Positions 44,784-54,433 are shown, counted from the first letter of the stretch. The stretch is 64,000 nucleotides of DNA from G965229605 sp965229605 (GCA_965229605.1 OZ245892.1:744001-808000); one strand, 5' to 3'. Notes: generated from the sequence alone by a model not told the origin. Numbers and translations: made by a program.

Positions 44784-45645
44784 CTCTCAGTTCCGTTGTT
44801 TTATTTCCGGTTTGGTTTACAGGTCGGTGGCATTGGTTTTCTTATTTTTTCTTGTGACATCCGGGGTTTGGGCGCAAGGGATTATCGCAGCCGCGTCTTC
44901 GCTTAATCAGGTTTTGCCCCAGTTAAACCAGGCCTATGAGGATCAGGGGCATCGGCCTTTTCGTCTGGTCTATGGGGCTTCGGGCCTGCTTGCCAGACGG
45001 ATTGAAGCGGGTGCGCCTTATGATATTTTGCTTTCCGCCCGCATGGAGGATATGGACTGGCTTTCTGAACGTCAGCATCTGGCTGCACCAGCGCAGCGTT
45101 TTGCAAGCGGCAGTCTGTCGCTGTATATTGACTCTAAAACATCTGGAGAAAATGAGAGGGTTGAGGATATCCTGTCTGCCTGGTTTCTGGATAGAAAAGG
45201 CCTGGTTTCTCCACACCAGCGTTTTGCTCCAAACCAACGCTTTGCTATCGCCAATCCGCGCCATGCGCCCTATGGGCGGGCAGCAAAAGATATCCTTTTA
45301 AAATCAGGTTTTTGGCCTGAAAAGCCTGAGCGCTTCTTTGTGATGGGTGATTCAGCCGCCCAAGCTGCGCGCTATGTTTTTTCAGGAGAGGTCAGGGCTG
45401 GTCTGTTGCCAACGGCTTTTCAACATCTGGCGCCCCCGGAAATTCGGCACTTCCCGCTTCCGGTTTCTATTCCTTATTTTGCGGCGCAGATTGCCCGCCC
45501 TGCCAGCCAAAGCAATCCAGACGATACAGAGGCTTTTATTGCTTTTCTGCAAAGCAAAAAAGCCCAAACCATCCTAAAGCAAGCCGGTTTTTCCCCCCTT
45601 GATAAAGGGGACGATCAAGCCCAGTCTGATTCCAGAAAGGATTGA
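44773..45645 (+). CDS. modA: Molybdate-type ABC transporter substrate-binding protein
   Basis: 290-aa periplasmic binding protein. A signal peptide (ALVFLFFLVTSGVWAQG) precedes the ModA-type mature start IIAAASSLNQVLPQL, then LVYGASGLLARRIEAGAPYDILLSA and FASGSLSLY, with a C-terminal FIAFLQSKKAQTILKQAGF. ModA is normally followed by modBC, which are not here, so it either works with a distant permease or is an orphan. It begins 11 bases inside coaD with a GTG. The 31-bp overlap of its end with the fcl-like gene is convergent. A supply of Mo/W would suit the AOR at 20 kb. Confidence 0.82.
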   Translation: MKNSSQFRCFISGLVYRSVALVFLFFLVTSGVWAQGIIAAASSLNQVLPQLNQAYEDQGHRPFRLVYGASGLLARRIEAGAPYDILLSARMEDMDWLSERQHLAAPAQRFASGSLSLYIDSKTSGENERVEDILSAWFLDRKGLVSPHQRFAPNQRFAIANPRHAPYGRAAKDILLKSGFWPEKPERFFVMGDSAAQAARYVFSGEVRAGLLPTAFQHLAPPEIRHFPLPVSIPYFAAQIARPASQSNPDDTEAFIAFLQSKKAQTILKQAGFSPLDKGDDQAQSDSRKD

Positions 45646-46538
45646 TAAGTATAGGCCAATCCTTCTTCTAAAGACCATTTCGGTTGCCAGCCAAGTTGGT
45701 GGATAACGGCACTATCAAGCAGTTTTTGTTTCATTCCGACCGGTTTATCGAGGTCATGGTCAAATGTGCCCGGGTAGCCGATAGTCCGGGCGATATGCTG
45801 ATAATAGTCATTGATACTATGGTCGCTTCCGATGCCGAGGTTGAGAACGGGGGGGAGTTCTGCGAGGTGATCCAGGCAAAACCAGATGCCATCGGCGAGA
45901 TCATCGACCAGCATAAATTCGCGGCGTGCGGTGCCGTCCCCCCAGATTGAAACTGATGGCGCCCCGGTTTTCTTTGCGTGATGGAGTTTATAAAGAATAG
46001 CCGCAACAAGATGCGATGCGGCGGGGTCATATTTATCGTGGGGGCCATAGAGGCTTGCGGGGATAATTGTAGTATAGTGGCGATTTTCCGCCGACATTCG
46101 TTGAAAATTCAGATATTTGAGCACAGACATTTTTGCCAGCGCATAGCCTTCGTTTGTAGGCTCGAAAGGGCCGGTCAAGAGCCGGTCGGGGTGTAGAGGC
46201 ATTGGTGCGTTGAGCGGATAGATACAGGCACTTCCCAGATTGATGATGCGCTGAACCCCTGCTTTTACGGCACATTCAACAAGATTCATGCCCATATAGA
46301 GATTATCGGCCATAAAGGTGGTTTGGTTATGCATATTTGCGGTGATTCCGCCGACCCGGCCTGCCGCATGGATAATAATATCTGGCGGGTCGTCATGGAT
46401 AAAGTCATGGAGTTTTTGATAATCAAGCAGGTTGAGGTCACGGCTGCCGGGGGCTGAAATTTTATGCTGTTCTGCTTCTGGATGGCGGCGCAGGGAGCGT
46501 CCGACCAGGCCATTCCCGCCTGTAAGAAAAATATGCAT
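45615..46538 (-). CDS. GDP-L-fucose synthase-like epimerase/reductase
   Basis: 307-aa extended SDR with LTGGNGLVGRSLRRH, PDIIIHAAGRVGGITAN, NLGSACIYP (active Ser), and YALAKMSVLKY (Tyr/Lys). The Gly-Ile-xx-Asn segment after the AAGRVGG motif is the GDP-fucose synthase signature. It would make GDP-L-fucose or GDP-colitose for surface glycans. gmd, which supplies the substrate, is not in the window. It is the last gene of a long leftward run after hemY (9-bp gap). Confidence 0.85.
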   Translation of the reverse strand: MHIFLTGGNGLVGRSLRRHPEAEQHKISAPGSRDLNLLDYQKLHDFIHDDPPDIIIHAAGRVGGITANMHNQTTFMADNLYMGMNLVECAVKAGVQRIINLGSACIYPLNAPMPLHPDRLLTGPFEPTNEGYALAKMSVLKYLNFQRMSAENRHYTTIIPASLYGPHDKYDPAASHLVAAILYKLHHAKKTGAPSVSIWGDGTARREFMLVDDLADGIWFCLDHLAELPPVLNLGIGSDHSINDYYQHIARTIGYPGTFDHDLDKPVGMKQKLLDSAVIHQLGWQPKWSLEEGLAYTYQSFLESDWA

Positions 46539-46547
46539 ATTTGCGCT

Positions 46548-47912
46548 TTAGGTCTTCACGTCACTGGAAGAGGCTATTGTTTCATTGTCTATGGTGGTGA
46601 CCAGCGCACCGGCTTCTTTCTCTGGTACAGGCGTATCTTGCGGTTGTTCAGTTAAAGATTCTTCTTGTTCAATCAGATGAGGCGACGGGGCCTGAAAGGC
46701 TGCGGCCAAGAGCCAGCGGCGGGATTCTTCCGCGTCAGCGTTTCCTTCTTCCTCCAGCCGCGCCATCAGTCGACAAAAGCGGGCAGGCGGGCTTGCCGGG
46801 TCGTCCAGGTCGCTTTCCAGGCTGGAGAGAAGATGGCGGGCCCGGCCCCAGATTTGGGCATCAAGCGATTCCTCGGCCAATAAATAGCGGCTTTCCAGAT
46901 GATCGGGATTATCGGCAATCAGCTTTTCCATGCGGCGCAGTTTTTCAAGCTGGCCTTCATTCTTCGGGCCAAGTTTTTGATAAAGAGCGGCGATTTCAGG
47001 GGCCGGGCGATGACGCCAGCAGGCGCGCAATATCCGTTGAGCCTTGCCGGTTTGCCCGTTATCCTGATGAATTTGCGCGGTGAGAATAGCGGCAGCAGCA
47101 TGGCCCGGGTCCAGCTGCAAGGCCTTTGCAGCCAGCCGCAGTGAATCAGACTTTGAGCCATTGGCGCGGGCTTTCAAGGCCTGATGATAATGGATATCGG
47201 CAAGGTTCCATGTCGGGTCATCGCTTGCTTGCGAAGGGAGTGGAGCGGGTTTGCGGGATTTCTTGCCCGGCTGCGCTTTGCGCAGATAGGTTTCTGCCTG
47301 ATCCCAGTCCTCTTGCTCGGTCGCATCAGCGATTAAATGATGAAGGGCCCGGGGATCAGAAGGAGACAGGGCAACAATCTCGCGGGCAATTTCACGCTGA
47401 CGCATCGGGGTGTCATTGGCTTCGGCCAGCCGTAATTGTCCATGCAGACCCGGCAAACGGGTTTTGTCTTTCTGGGCAAGATCAGAGAAGAACCGGTCGG
47501 CGGCTTTGTGATCGCCTGAAAGTTGTGCCGCTTGTGCTGCCAAAAGCTGAACGCCTGGCTGTTTGCCCAAAAGCCGTTCAGCCAGATCAGCCTGGCGGCG
47601 GGCTTGTCCGCCATCGCCAGTTGCGGCGGCTAACAAGCCTTGTTGCAAAGCATGATAGCCATTGTCCAGTTTCCGCCGTTGGCGATTTTGCGCCCATACG
47701 CGCGGCCTTTCGCTGATATAGGTCCATAAGGTCGCAAATTTCCAGACAATCAGGATCAAAAGGCCAAGCACGATAACCGCAAGGGCGGTTGGAAACTGGG
47801 CTTGCCAGCCGTACCAGTCTATGCGGATGACGCCGGGATTGCGGACCAGCCAGGCCGTAATCAGGCCAATGACTCCAAGTTTGATCAGCCAACCAACAAG
47901 CCGTCTGGACAT
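46548..47912 (-). CDS. hemY: HemY family membrane protein with TPRs
   Basis: 454-aa protein of the proteobacterial HemY family: two N-terminal membrane helices (IKLGVIGLITAWLV; FPTALAVIVLGLLILIVWKF) followed by PRVWAQNRQRRKLDNGYHALQQGLLAAATGD, and a TPR-rich cytoplasmic region. Despite the name it is not protoporphyrinogen oxidase; the role is unclear. It overlaps the mitofilin-like stop by one base (TGATG), following the usual alphaproteobacterial order hemC-hemD-mitofilin-hemY. Confidence 0.92.
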   Translation of the reverse strand: MSRRLVGWLIKLGVIGLITAWLVRNPGVIRIDWYGWQAQFPTALAVIVLGLLILIVWKFATLWTYISERPRVWAQNRQRRKLDNGYHALQQGLLAAATGDGGQARRQADLAERLLGKQPGVQLLAAQAAQLSGDHKAADRFFSDLAQKDKTRLPGLHGQLRLAEANDTPMRQREIAREIVALSPSDPRALHHLIADATEQEDWDQAETYLRKAQPGKKSRKPAPLPSQASDDPTWNLADIHYHQALKARANGSKSDSLRLAAKALQLDPGHAAAAILTAQIHQDNGQTGKAQRILRACWRHRPAPEIAALYQKLGPKNEGQLEKLRRMEKLIADNPDHLESRYLLAEESLDAQIWGRARHLLSSLESDLDDPASPPARFCRLMARLEEEGNADAEESRRWLLAAAFQAPSPHLIEQEESLTEQPQDTPVPEKEAGALVTTIDNETIASSSDVKT

Positions 47913-49042
47913 CAGCGATCCGCCCCTTTTGTATTGCCTGCGTTATTGATCTTCACGGCTTCGGCTATTTCCTGGCGCAACTGGTCAAGCGCGGCCTTGG
48001 AAAGTAACCATTTATTGGCTTGCACCAGCCAGTCAGACAAAATCTGACTTTGCGACTCATAGGGGCTGAGAATGGAAACCGCTTCTGCAATATCGGGGGA
48101 ACTATGTGCTGCGCCAGCCTCGGGGCCTGATCGGGTGAGCAAAGCCAGCGCCCTTTCTGCACGGATAACCGGATTTTCAAGCTCGTCCGCTTTGCGCAAA
48201 TGCACGGTGGCTTGCAGGTTTGAAAGACCCTGCCGCCACCAGCTTGCCTGGGCAGGCGTGGCAAGATCAGCTTCAATCCGGGCAATATGCCGGGCAAAAT
48301 TTCCGGCAAGTCGCCAAGCTGTGATCCCGCCTTTTTCATAGGGCCGCAAAGCCGTGATGGCGTCCTGGATATTTTGATGATTGTCGGTCGAGCGGGCAAG
48401 CTGGTCAAGGCCAGCTTTCAGGCTTTGACCTCTTTGGTGATTCTGCTCAAGGGCGGTCAGTTGAACGGTTGCGCCAACAATCGTTGTAATATGATTGATG
48501 CGATCATTCATGCCTTGAAGTGCTGGTTGGCTGATTTCCGGGATTGGTTGCGGGGCTGGCTGCGGGATAGGTTGTGGGACTGGTTGTGGCGCATTTGCAA
48601 GATCAGCCACATCCTGTTCAAGCTGCGCCAGCTGTTGGGTCAGTTCTGTGATCTCCGCCCTATTTGAGGGAACAGGCTCATTTAAAGAAGGAGGTTGCTG
48701 GCTGGCTTCTTCAATCTGTTGCTCAAGCCGGGTCACCCGTTCTGAAAGCCTGGAAAGCTGCGCAATCATTGCCGCCATTTCTGCCTGATTTTCATCTGTC
48801 TGATCCACATCGGCTTGATAGAGTTCTGGCGTTGCAATGCCCGTCAAGGGACCAACAACCGCAACCCAGCGGGCTTGCCACCAGGGAAAACTTAACAGCC
48901 CGATGATCGCAATCAGGGCCAGGATAAAGGTCCAAGGGAAAGGCCGCGCTGTCCCGGTTTCTTCCTTATCAAGTATATCGTCATCTGGTCCATCTTCTGC
49001 TGGAGACTCTTCTTTCTTTTTATCGGATACAGGGTCCTTCAT
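47912..49042 (-). CDS. Mitofilin/Mic60-like membrane protein
   Basis: 376-aa protein of COG4223: an acidic cytoplasmic tail (about 35 residues), one membrane helix (PWTFILALIAIIGLLSFPWW), a coiled coil (residues about 85-150), a run of PQPIPQPAPQP repeats, and a helical C-terminal domain (SWWRQGLSNLQATVHLRK, LSDWLVQANKWLLSKAALDQL). Alphaproteobacterial homologues next to hemD and hemY are related to Mic60, which shapes cristae and intracytoplasmic membranes. It follows hemD by 13 bases. Confidence 0.87.
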   Translation of the reverse strand: MKDPVSDKKKEESPAEDGPDDDILDKEETGTARPFPWTFILALIAIIGLLSFPWWQARWVAVVGPLTGIATPELYQADVDQTDENQAEMAAMIAQLSRLSERVTRLEQQIEEASQQPPSLNEPVPSNRAEITELTQQLAQLEQDVADLANAPQPVPQPIPQPAPQPIPEISQPALQGMNDRINHITTIVGATVQLTALEQNHQRGQSLKAGLDQLARSTDNHQNIQDAITALRPYEKGGITAWRLAGNFARHIARIEADLATPAQASWWRQGLSNLQATVHLRKADELENPVIRAERALALLTRSGPEAGAAHSSPDIAEAVSILSPYESQSQILSDWLVQANKWLLSKAALDQLRQEIAEAVKINNAGNTKGADR

Positions 49043-49055
49043 CGATTCTGCCTTA

Positions 49056-49847
49056 TCATTTATCTTTGAATATTTCCCGTAAAACCACCATCATTTCTGT
49101 GGTTGATGGCTGCAACGCAGTTTTTATTGACTGAAAGACCTTTGTGTCCAGCCGGGCTGCGATAGCAGGACTTATACAAACCGCAAAAGGAATCGACAAG
49201 GCTGGCATCTTATGGGCCAGTTCAGAAAATACGGCTGCCTGGCGTGGGGAGAAAAAGGTGATGGCGTTAATCCCCCTGGCTCGCCAGGTTTTTTTAACCA
49301 GCGGCGAGAGGGTTTTGCGGTAAAGGCTGCGATAGACGGGATATCCCTGATAGGTGAGGTCGGCTTCTGTCATTAGCCGTTCGGTCATCCCGGCGACACC
49401 CTGGGCGCAAGGATGAAGGACAGGCCCGGCAATTTTTTCTTTGCCCATAAAAGCGATGAGTTCGCGGGCCCCGCCTGCTTCCATCGGGCAGAATATGTCT
49501 GGAAATCCTGCCGCACGGGCATGGGCTGCGCTGGCTTGCCCGACACAATAGACTGGTTGCGCGGTTTGCCTGATTTCGCGGGCAGTCAAGAGTCGGGTCA
49601 AGGCGCGGACCCCGTTGGCCGAGGTAATCATGATGGTTTTTGACCGGGCAAGAGCTTCCCGCAGGTGCTGGCGTTCGTTTGGGTTTTTGTCCAGAAAGCG
49701 CACCTGCGCCAACGGCATTTGCAGGGGGGAAAAGCCTTCTTTTTGGAGGAGAGCGGCAAAATCCTGTGCATCAAGCCGGGGGCGGGTAATCAGGATAACC
49801 GGGCCAGATGAGTCTGGTTGCAGCATGGGTTTTGCCTTGAAACTCAA
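49056..49847 (-). CDS. hemD: Uroporphyrinogen-III synthase
   Basis: Closes and inverts ring D of hydroxymethylbilane. The 263-aa product is poorly conserved, as usual for HemD, but VILITRPRLDAQDFAALLQKEGF, IMITSANGVRALTRLL, YCVGQASAAHARAAGFPDI, and ITFFSPRQAAVFSELA are typical. Its ATG overlaps the hemC stop (49844-49847) and the mitofilin-like gene follows; position makes the assignment secure. Confidence 0.92.
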   Translation of the reverse strand: MSFKAKPMLQPDSSGPVILITRPRLDAQDFAALLQKEGFSPLQMPLAQVRFLDKNPNERQHLREALARSKTIMITSANGVRALTRLLTAREIRQTAQPVYCVGQASAAHARAAGFPDIFCPMEAGGARELIAFMGKEKIAGPVLHPCAQGVAGMTERLMTEADLTYQGYPVYRSLYRKTLSPLVKKTWRARGINAITFFSPRQAAVFSELAHKMPALSIPFAVCISPAIAARLDTKVFQSIKTALQPSTTEMMVVLREIFKDK

Positions 49848-50782
49848 GCGGGAAGCTTTGAACAGCCAAGCTGGTCCAGAATGTCTTGTGCGGCTGTCCG
49901 CCCAAGCAAAAGAGAGTCTGTTTTCGGGCCAGAGCGGGTGACATGCAGGAGTCTGCCGTCAGGTGCTTCATAACAGCCGCGAAAAAAGATGGTCTGTTTT
50001 TCTTGCAAGAGGGCATAGCCCGCTATCGGGCTTCGGCAGGACCCGTCAAGTGTGACCAGAAACTGGCGTTCAGCATCGCTGCAAAGAGTCGTTTCTGGAT
50101 CATTGACGCTGGCCAGTAAATCTTGAAGAGAATCAGGGGCATCCGAACGTATTGTCACCGCGATCACGCCTTGCCCGACAGCAGGTAAAAAGGTTTCTGC
50201 CGGGAGGATATGATAAGACTGCTGATCAAACCCCATGCGCTTTAACCCGGCAACTGCCAGCAGGGTTGCATCAATTTTTCCATCCCGGACGGCAGAAAGC
50301 CGGGTTTCAATATTTCCGCGCAGCAAGGTAAAGCGCAAATCCGGGCGCAACGCGCGCAGCAAGGCCTGTCGGCGCACTGAAGATGTCCCGATCAAGGCCC
50401 CTTGTTTAAGTTGATCAAGCCCGCCGGTTTTACCAGAAATTAACGCATCATGCGGGTCTTCGCGCGGCAGGACGGCCCCGATTATTATGCCGTCGGGCAA
50501 GGTGCTTTCCAAATCTTTCAAGGAATGGACCGCCAGATCAATATCTTTGTCCAGCAAGGCCTGATCAAGTTCCTTGCTGAACAGCCCCTTGCCGCCAATA
50601 TCTGCCAGACTGCGGTCCTGAATTTGGTCACCCCGGCTGGTGATGGCTTTCACCTCAATCGACAAAAGATTGCCGCTGGCCTGTTGAAGCTGCTCAATCG
50701 CCAGCTGTGTCTGGGCTTGCGCCAGCGCAGAGGCCCGGGTTCCAACCACCAGCTTGCTAGTCACCACTTTGCGGGCTTTCAT
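49844..50782 (-). CDS. hemC: Porphobilinogen deaminase (hydroxymethylbilane synthase)
   Basis: Joins four porphobilinogens into hydroxymethylbilane. The 312-aa product has LVVGTRASALAQAQT, TSRGDQIQDRSLADIGGKGL, AVHSLKDLESTLPDG, GTSSVRRQALL and the cofactor cysteine Cys249 in LDGSCRSPIAGYA. The chosen ATG 50782 lies 26 bp inside the 3' end of the GlcD-like gene; GTGs at 50767 and 50764 are alternatives. Start of the heme block; usually unlinked to GlcD. Confidence 0.96.
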   Translation of the reverse strand: MKARKVVTSKLVVGTRASALAQAQTQLAIEQLQQASGNLLSIEVKAITSRGDQIQDRSLADIGGKGLFSKELDQALLDKDIDLAVHSLKDLESTLPDGIIIGAVLPREDPHDALISGKTGGLDQLKQGALIGTSSVRRQALLRALRPDLRFTLLRGNIETRLSAVRDGKIDATLLAVAGLKRMGFDQQSYHILPAETFLPAVGQGVIAVTIRSDAPDSLQDLLASVNDPETTLCSDAERQFLVTLDGSCRSPIAGYALLQEKQTIFFRGCYEAPDGRLLHVTRSGPKTDSLLLGRTAAQDILDQLGCSKLPA

Positions 50783-52217
50783 TTATATCTGGCAGCAGTT
50801 TGCCGGGATTCATGATATTTTGCGGATCCAGAGTCTGTTTGATCTTCTGCATCAGGGCCAGTGCAACCGGGTCTTTATAGTTTCGCATCCAGTCACGCTT
50901 TACCTGTCCAACCCCGTGTTCGGCGGCAAAAGACCCGCCGAATGACAGGGCGGTCTCGACGGCTGTTTGGGCCAAAGCCGGGCGACAGGACTGAAATTTT
51001 TTTTCCGACATGCCCTGCGGCGGCAACAGGTTATAATGCCAGTTTCCGTCCCCGAAATGGCCAAAAGCAATAATGCGCAGACCTGGCAGAATTTTTTCAA
51101 GCCGTGGGGCTGCTTCAAGATGGTAATCAATCACGGCATTCAAGGGGACAGAAATATCCTGTTTGACGGCAATGCCTTCTTTTTTCTCGGCAGCCGGAAT
51201 CGCGTCGCGCAAGGCCCAAAAGCTCTGGCGTTGCTGGTCATTGGCACTCAAGGTGGCATCGCTAATCAAATCATCCTCCAGAGCCTTGGCCAGAAAATCT
51301 GTCAGGCGTGCAGCAAGATCATCGGTTTCAGGGGTTGCGCCGCCAAGCTCGATCAGGACAATCCATGGATGCTCTGCGGCCATCGGGATCATCATTTCTT
51401 TCATATGAGTCTTCACAAGATCAAGCGCCGCAGCCGACATGACTTCAAAGGCTTCAAGATACAGCCCCAGTTCTTCGCTGGCCCGGGCAAAGAGCGGCTT
51501 GATGTTTAAAATATCCTCAATCGCCAGCAGAGCAGCTGAATGCGCTTTTACCGGCGGGAACAGCCGCAGGCTGGCTGCCGTAATCAGGCCCAATGTCCCT
51601 TCGGAGCCGATAAATAAATGTTTAAGGTCATAGCCGCTATTATCTTTGCGCAAACCATTCAGACTGGAAAATACGCTGCCATCTGGCAGGACAGCCTCGA
51701 TCCCCAAGGTCAGATCGCGGCAATTCCCGTAACGCAGAACATGCACCCCGCCTGCGTTAGAGGCCAGATTGCCGCCAATCATGCAGCTTGCCTGCGATCC
51801 AAGACTCAGCGGGAAGTGCCGGTCAACCGATACGGCGGCCTCTTGTATCGAAGAGAGAATACAGCCTGCCTCGGCAATAAGAAATCCAGCCTCGGCATCA
51901 ATCGTGCGGAGTCTGTTCATTCTGTCCATCCGCACCAGCAAAGAATCTTTTTGCGGAATAGAACCGGCGACCCGCCCGGTGTTGCCGCCTTGCGGGACTA
52001 TCGGCACCCTGCGGGACTGACAGATTTTGACAATTTCAACTGTTTCTTGAAGTGTAGAAGGCCGGGCAACCGCCAGCGCATGGCCTTCAAACTCGGCGCG
52101 CGAATCAATCAACCAGGCAGGATAATCAGCAGGCTCAAGCCAATGTGCTCCAGCCTCCGGCGCAATCACGCCGCTTGCCCCCAGTTGCGCAGTTAACTCC
52201 TCAATCAGACCCGGCAA
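50757..52217 (-). CDS. FAD-linked oxidase of the GlcD/D-lactate dehydrogenase family
   Basis: 486-aa flavoenzyme oxidising a 2-hydroxyacid (D-lactate, D-2-hydroxyglutarate or glycolate). Seen: PUF-type FAD-binding IVPQGGNTGRVAGSIPQ, LGSQASCMIGGNLASNAGG, HLFIGSEGTLGLITAA, and the C-terminal HFGDGNWHYNL and EHGVGQVKRDWM. No signal peptide. The D-2-hydroxyglutarate/D-lactate subgroup fits, but substrate is not certain. It starts 2 bp after the Hpt stop and overlaps hemC, so is part of the leftward run. Confidence 0.9.
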   Translation of the reverse strand: MPGLIEELTAQLGASGVIAPEAGAHWLEPADYPAWLIDSRAEFEGHALAVARPSTLQETVEIVKICQSRRVPIVPQGGNTGRVAGSIPQKDSLLVRMDRMNRLRTIDAEAGFLIAEAGCILSSIQEAAVSVDRHFPLSLGSQASCMIGGNLASNAGGVHVLRYGNCRDLTLGIEAVLPDGSVFSSLNGLRKDNSGYDLKHLFIGSEGTLGLITAASLRLFPPVKAHSAALLAIEDILNIKPLFARASEELGLYLEAFEVMSAAALDLVKTHMKEMMIPMAAEHPWIVLIELGGATPETDDLAARLTDFLAKALEDDLISDATLSANDQQRQSFWALRDAIPAAEKKEGIAVKQDISVPLNAVIDYHLEAAPRLEKILPGLRIIAFGHFGDGNWHYNLLPPQGMSEKKFQSCRPALAQTAVETALSFGGSFAAEHGVGQVKRDWMRNYKDPVALALMQKIKQTLDPQNIMNPGKLLPDINESPQSGD

Positions 52218-52218
52218 T

Positions 52219-52737
52219 CTACTCGATCACGGTCAAATTGTTGCGCTTGGCATATACCTCTACGGCTTTTTTCAGACCAGAAACGGCCTCTCGATCCTTC
52301 TCGGTGCCCAGGTCTCTATGCATCGTGCGAAAAATCTCCGACATCGCATCAACATGAGTCTGGCAAAGCACCCGCGCCGTCTCGTCAACGCTGCTCGCGC
52401 TCTCAATCATCTCAAGAAAACGACACAAAGACGTCGCAATCTCGCTCACCAGCGGAAAGCCAAAACTCCCCGCCTGACCCCGCAAATCATGCGCCATATG
52501 ATAAATCTTCGGAAGAAGCTGCTTCGTATCCGTCGGATGTGGAACATTGTCATTCAAAATCGAATGCATCAATGTCATCTCCTTGCGCGCCCAGGCCGGA
52601 TACTCATTGCTGATAACCGCAACCCGCTTCTCAATCGCTGCAAGCGTTGCCTCGCTCAGGTCTCCTCCTCCCGACACCCGATCCTTCAGGCGACGTGAGG
52701 GGCTAATATTCTCAACCACGTTGCGCTGTGACATCAT
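52219..52737 (-). CDS. Hpt (histidine phosphotransfer) domain protein
   Basis: 172-aa stand-alone phosphorelay protein. The Hpt motif HDLRGQAGSFG holds the phosphorylatable His83 in a helical bundle (residues about 50-170). The first 45 residues are polar. ATG-ATG at 52737 follows GAGGAG. No histidine kinase or response regulator is adjacent. It lies 17 bp after purH and 2 bp before the GlcD-like gene, an unexpected setting for a signalling protein. Confidence 0.87.
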   Translation of the reverse strand: MMSQRNVVENISPSRRLKDRVSGGGDLSEATLAAIEKRVAVISNEYPAWARKEMTLMHSILNDNVPHPTDTKQLLPKIYHMAHDLRGQAGSFGFPLVSEIATSLCRFLEMIESASSVDETARVLCQTHVDAMSEIFRTMHRDLGTEKDREAVSGLKKAVEVYAKRNNLTVIE

Positions 52738-52753
52738 ACACTCCTCAAAATAC

Positions 52754-54433
52754 TTAATGCCTAAAATGGCGTTGCCCGGTAAAAACCATCACAGCACCAG
52801 CTTCATCACTTGCCGCAATGACTTCATTGTCTCGCAAGCTACCCCCAGGCTGAATAAAGCCTAAACAGCCCCCTTTTGCAAGCACTTCTACACCATCCGC
52901 AAAAGGAAAAAACGCATCAGAGGCCGAAACAAGCATTTTATGTGACTGTTTAGTGACGATTTCGCCATTATCCGGGTGAGCAAGCACAGCATTGGCTTTG
53001 GATAAAGCAATGCGTGCGGATTCAACCCGGCTGCTTTGTCCAGGCCCGATTCCAAGCGTCATTCCGTCTCTTGCCAGCACGATAGCATTGGATTTTACAT
53101 GTTTCGCCACCTTCCAGGCAAAGAGCATATCGCTGATTTCCTGGCTATCTGGCTGGCGGGTAGTTACACATTGCAAGTCATCGACTGTCACCTGCTGAAA
53201 ATCTGCTTGTTGAATGAGCATTCCCCCGTTGGAGAGCGAGCGATAATCGATTCCATTCTGATTTTTATGATTTTGATAGTTGGCTAGCGGGTCGGCTTTT
53301 AACGCCCGCAGGTTTGGTTTCTGGGCGAGGATGTCAAGAGCCTCCGGCGTATAGTCGGGGGCAATCAGGACTTCGAGAAACAGGGTCTGCAGCTGCTTTG
53401 CAAGCGTAGCCCCAATCGGTCGATTGACAACCACGACACCCCCGAAGGCCGAGACCGGATCGCAGGCAAGGGCCCTTTTCCAGGCATAAAGCAGCCCGCT
53501 GTCAGGGTCTTTGGCTTGTGCTTTTTCAGGAGGACAGATAGCAACCCCGCAAGGGTTGGCATGTTTGATGATGACAACGGCTGGTGGATTATCCTGCAGG
53601 CTGAGTTCTCCGGCCAGCAGATAGCCTGCTTCAGCATCATTATAATTATTATAGGATAAAGGCTTTCCTTGAAGCTGCGTGGCATCGACAAGTCCATGCT
53701 TGGAGGTTGAATCGAACGAATAGAGTGCGGCGGCTTGCTGTGGATTTTCACCGTAACGTAGGGTTTTAACCCGCTTGAGATTTAAGGTTATATTTTCTGG
53801 TGTTGATTCTTTTTCCCCATCGGTTTTTTCATATTTCGTTTCCATCCAGTTGGTAATGGCCTGATCGTAGGCAGAGGTGACGGCAAAAGCTGCAACGGCA
53901 AATTGCCGAAGCAGCGCGGCTGGCAAGGCACCGTTATGTGTCTCCAGCGCGTCAATCAAGGCGCCATATTGCGCAGGCGATGTGACCACGGCGACAAACG
54001 CATGATTTTTGGCGGCTGCCCGGATCAAGGCAGGCCCGCCGATATCAATATTTTCAATACAGGTTTCAAGATCATCGGTTTTCGCGATGGTTTCGCTAAA
54101 GGGATAAAGATTGACCACCAGCAAATCAATCGGCTGGATATGATGATCTTGCATGGCTTTTTGATGGGCGGGGGCGTTGCGTTTGCCTAAAATTCCGCCA
54201 TGCACCAGCGGATGGAGGGTCTTGACCCGCCCGTCCATAATTTCTGGAAAGCCGGTATAGTCTGAAATATCGGTCACCTCCAGGTCAGCCGCACGCAGGG
54301 CCTGTGCCGAACCGCCAGTTGACAGAATATGTACCCCGTGTTTGGCAAGGGCTTGCCCTAATCGGTCAAGATCGGTCTTGTCGCTGACTGACAGCAGCGC
54401 GGTTTTGATGGGAACAAGAGAGTCTTTATTCAT
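52754..54433 (-). CDS. purH: Bifunctional AICAR formyltransferase/IMP cyclohydrolase
   Basis: Last two steps of IMP synthesis. The 559-aa product has the N-terminal cyclohydrolase domain (ALLSVSDKTDLDRLGQAL, ILSTGGSAQALRA, YTGFPEIMDGRVKTLHP) and the C-terminal formyltransferase (LRYGENPQQAA, KHANPCGVA, SDAFFPFADGVEVLA). ATG 54433 is chosen; GTG 54448 adds five residues. First gene of the long leftward run down to 45.6 kb and divergent from anmK. Confidence 0.96.
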   Translation of the reverse strand: MNKDSLVPIKTALLSVSDKTDLDRLGQALAKHGVHILSTGGSAQALRAADLEVTDISDYTGFPEIMDGRVKTLHPLVHGGILGKRNAPAHQKAMQDHHIQPIDLLVVNLYPFSETIAKTDDLETCIENIDIGGPALIRAAAKNHAFVAVVTSPAQYGALIDALETHNGALPAALLRQFAVAAFAVTSAYDQAITNWMETKYEKTDGEKESTPENITLNLKRVKTLRYGENPQQAAALYSFDSTSKHGLVDATQLQGKPLSYNNYNDAEAGYLLAGELSLQDNPPAVVIIKHANPCGVAICPPEKAQAKDPDSGLLYAWKRALACDPVSAFGGVVVVNRPIGATLAKQLQTLFLEVLIAPDYTPEALDILAQKPNLRALKADPLANYQNHKNQNGIDYRSLSNGGMLIQQADFQQVTVDDLQCVTTRQPDSQEISDMLFAWKVAKHVKSNAIVLARDGMTLGIGPGQSSRVESARIALSKANAVLAHPDNGEIVTKQSHKMLVSASDAFFPFADGVEVLAKGGCLGFIQPGGSLRDNEVIAASDEAGAVMVFTGQRHFRH

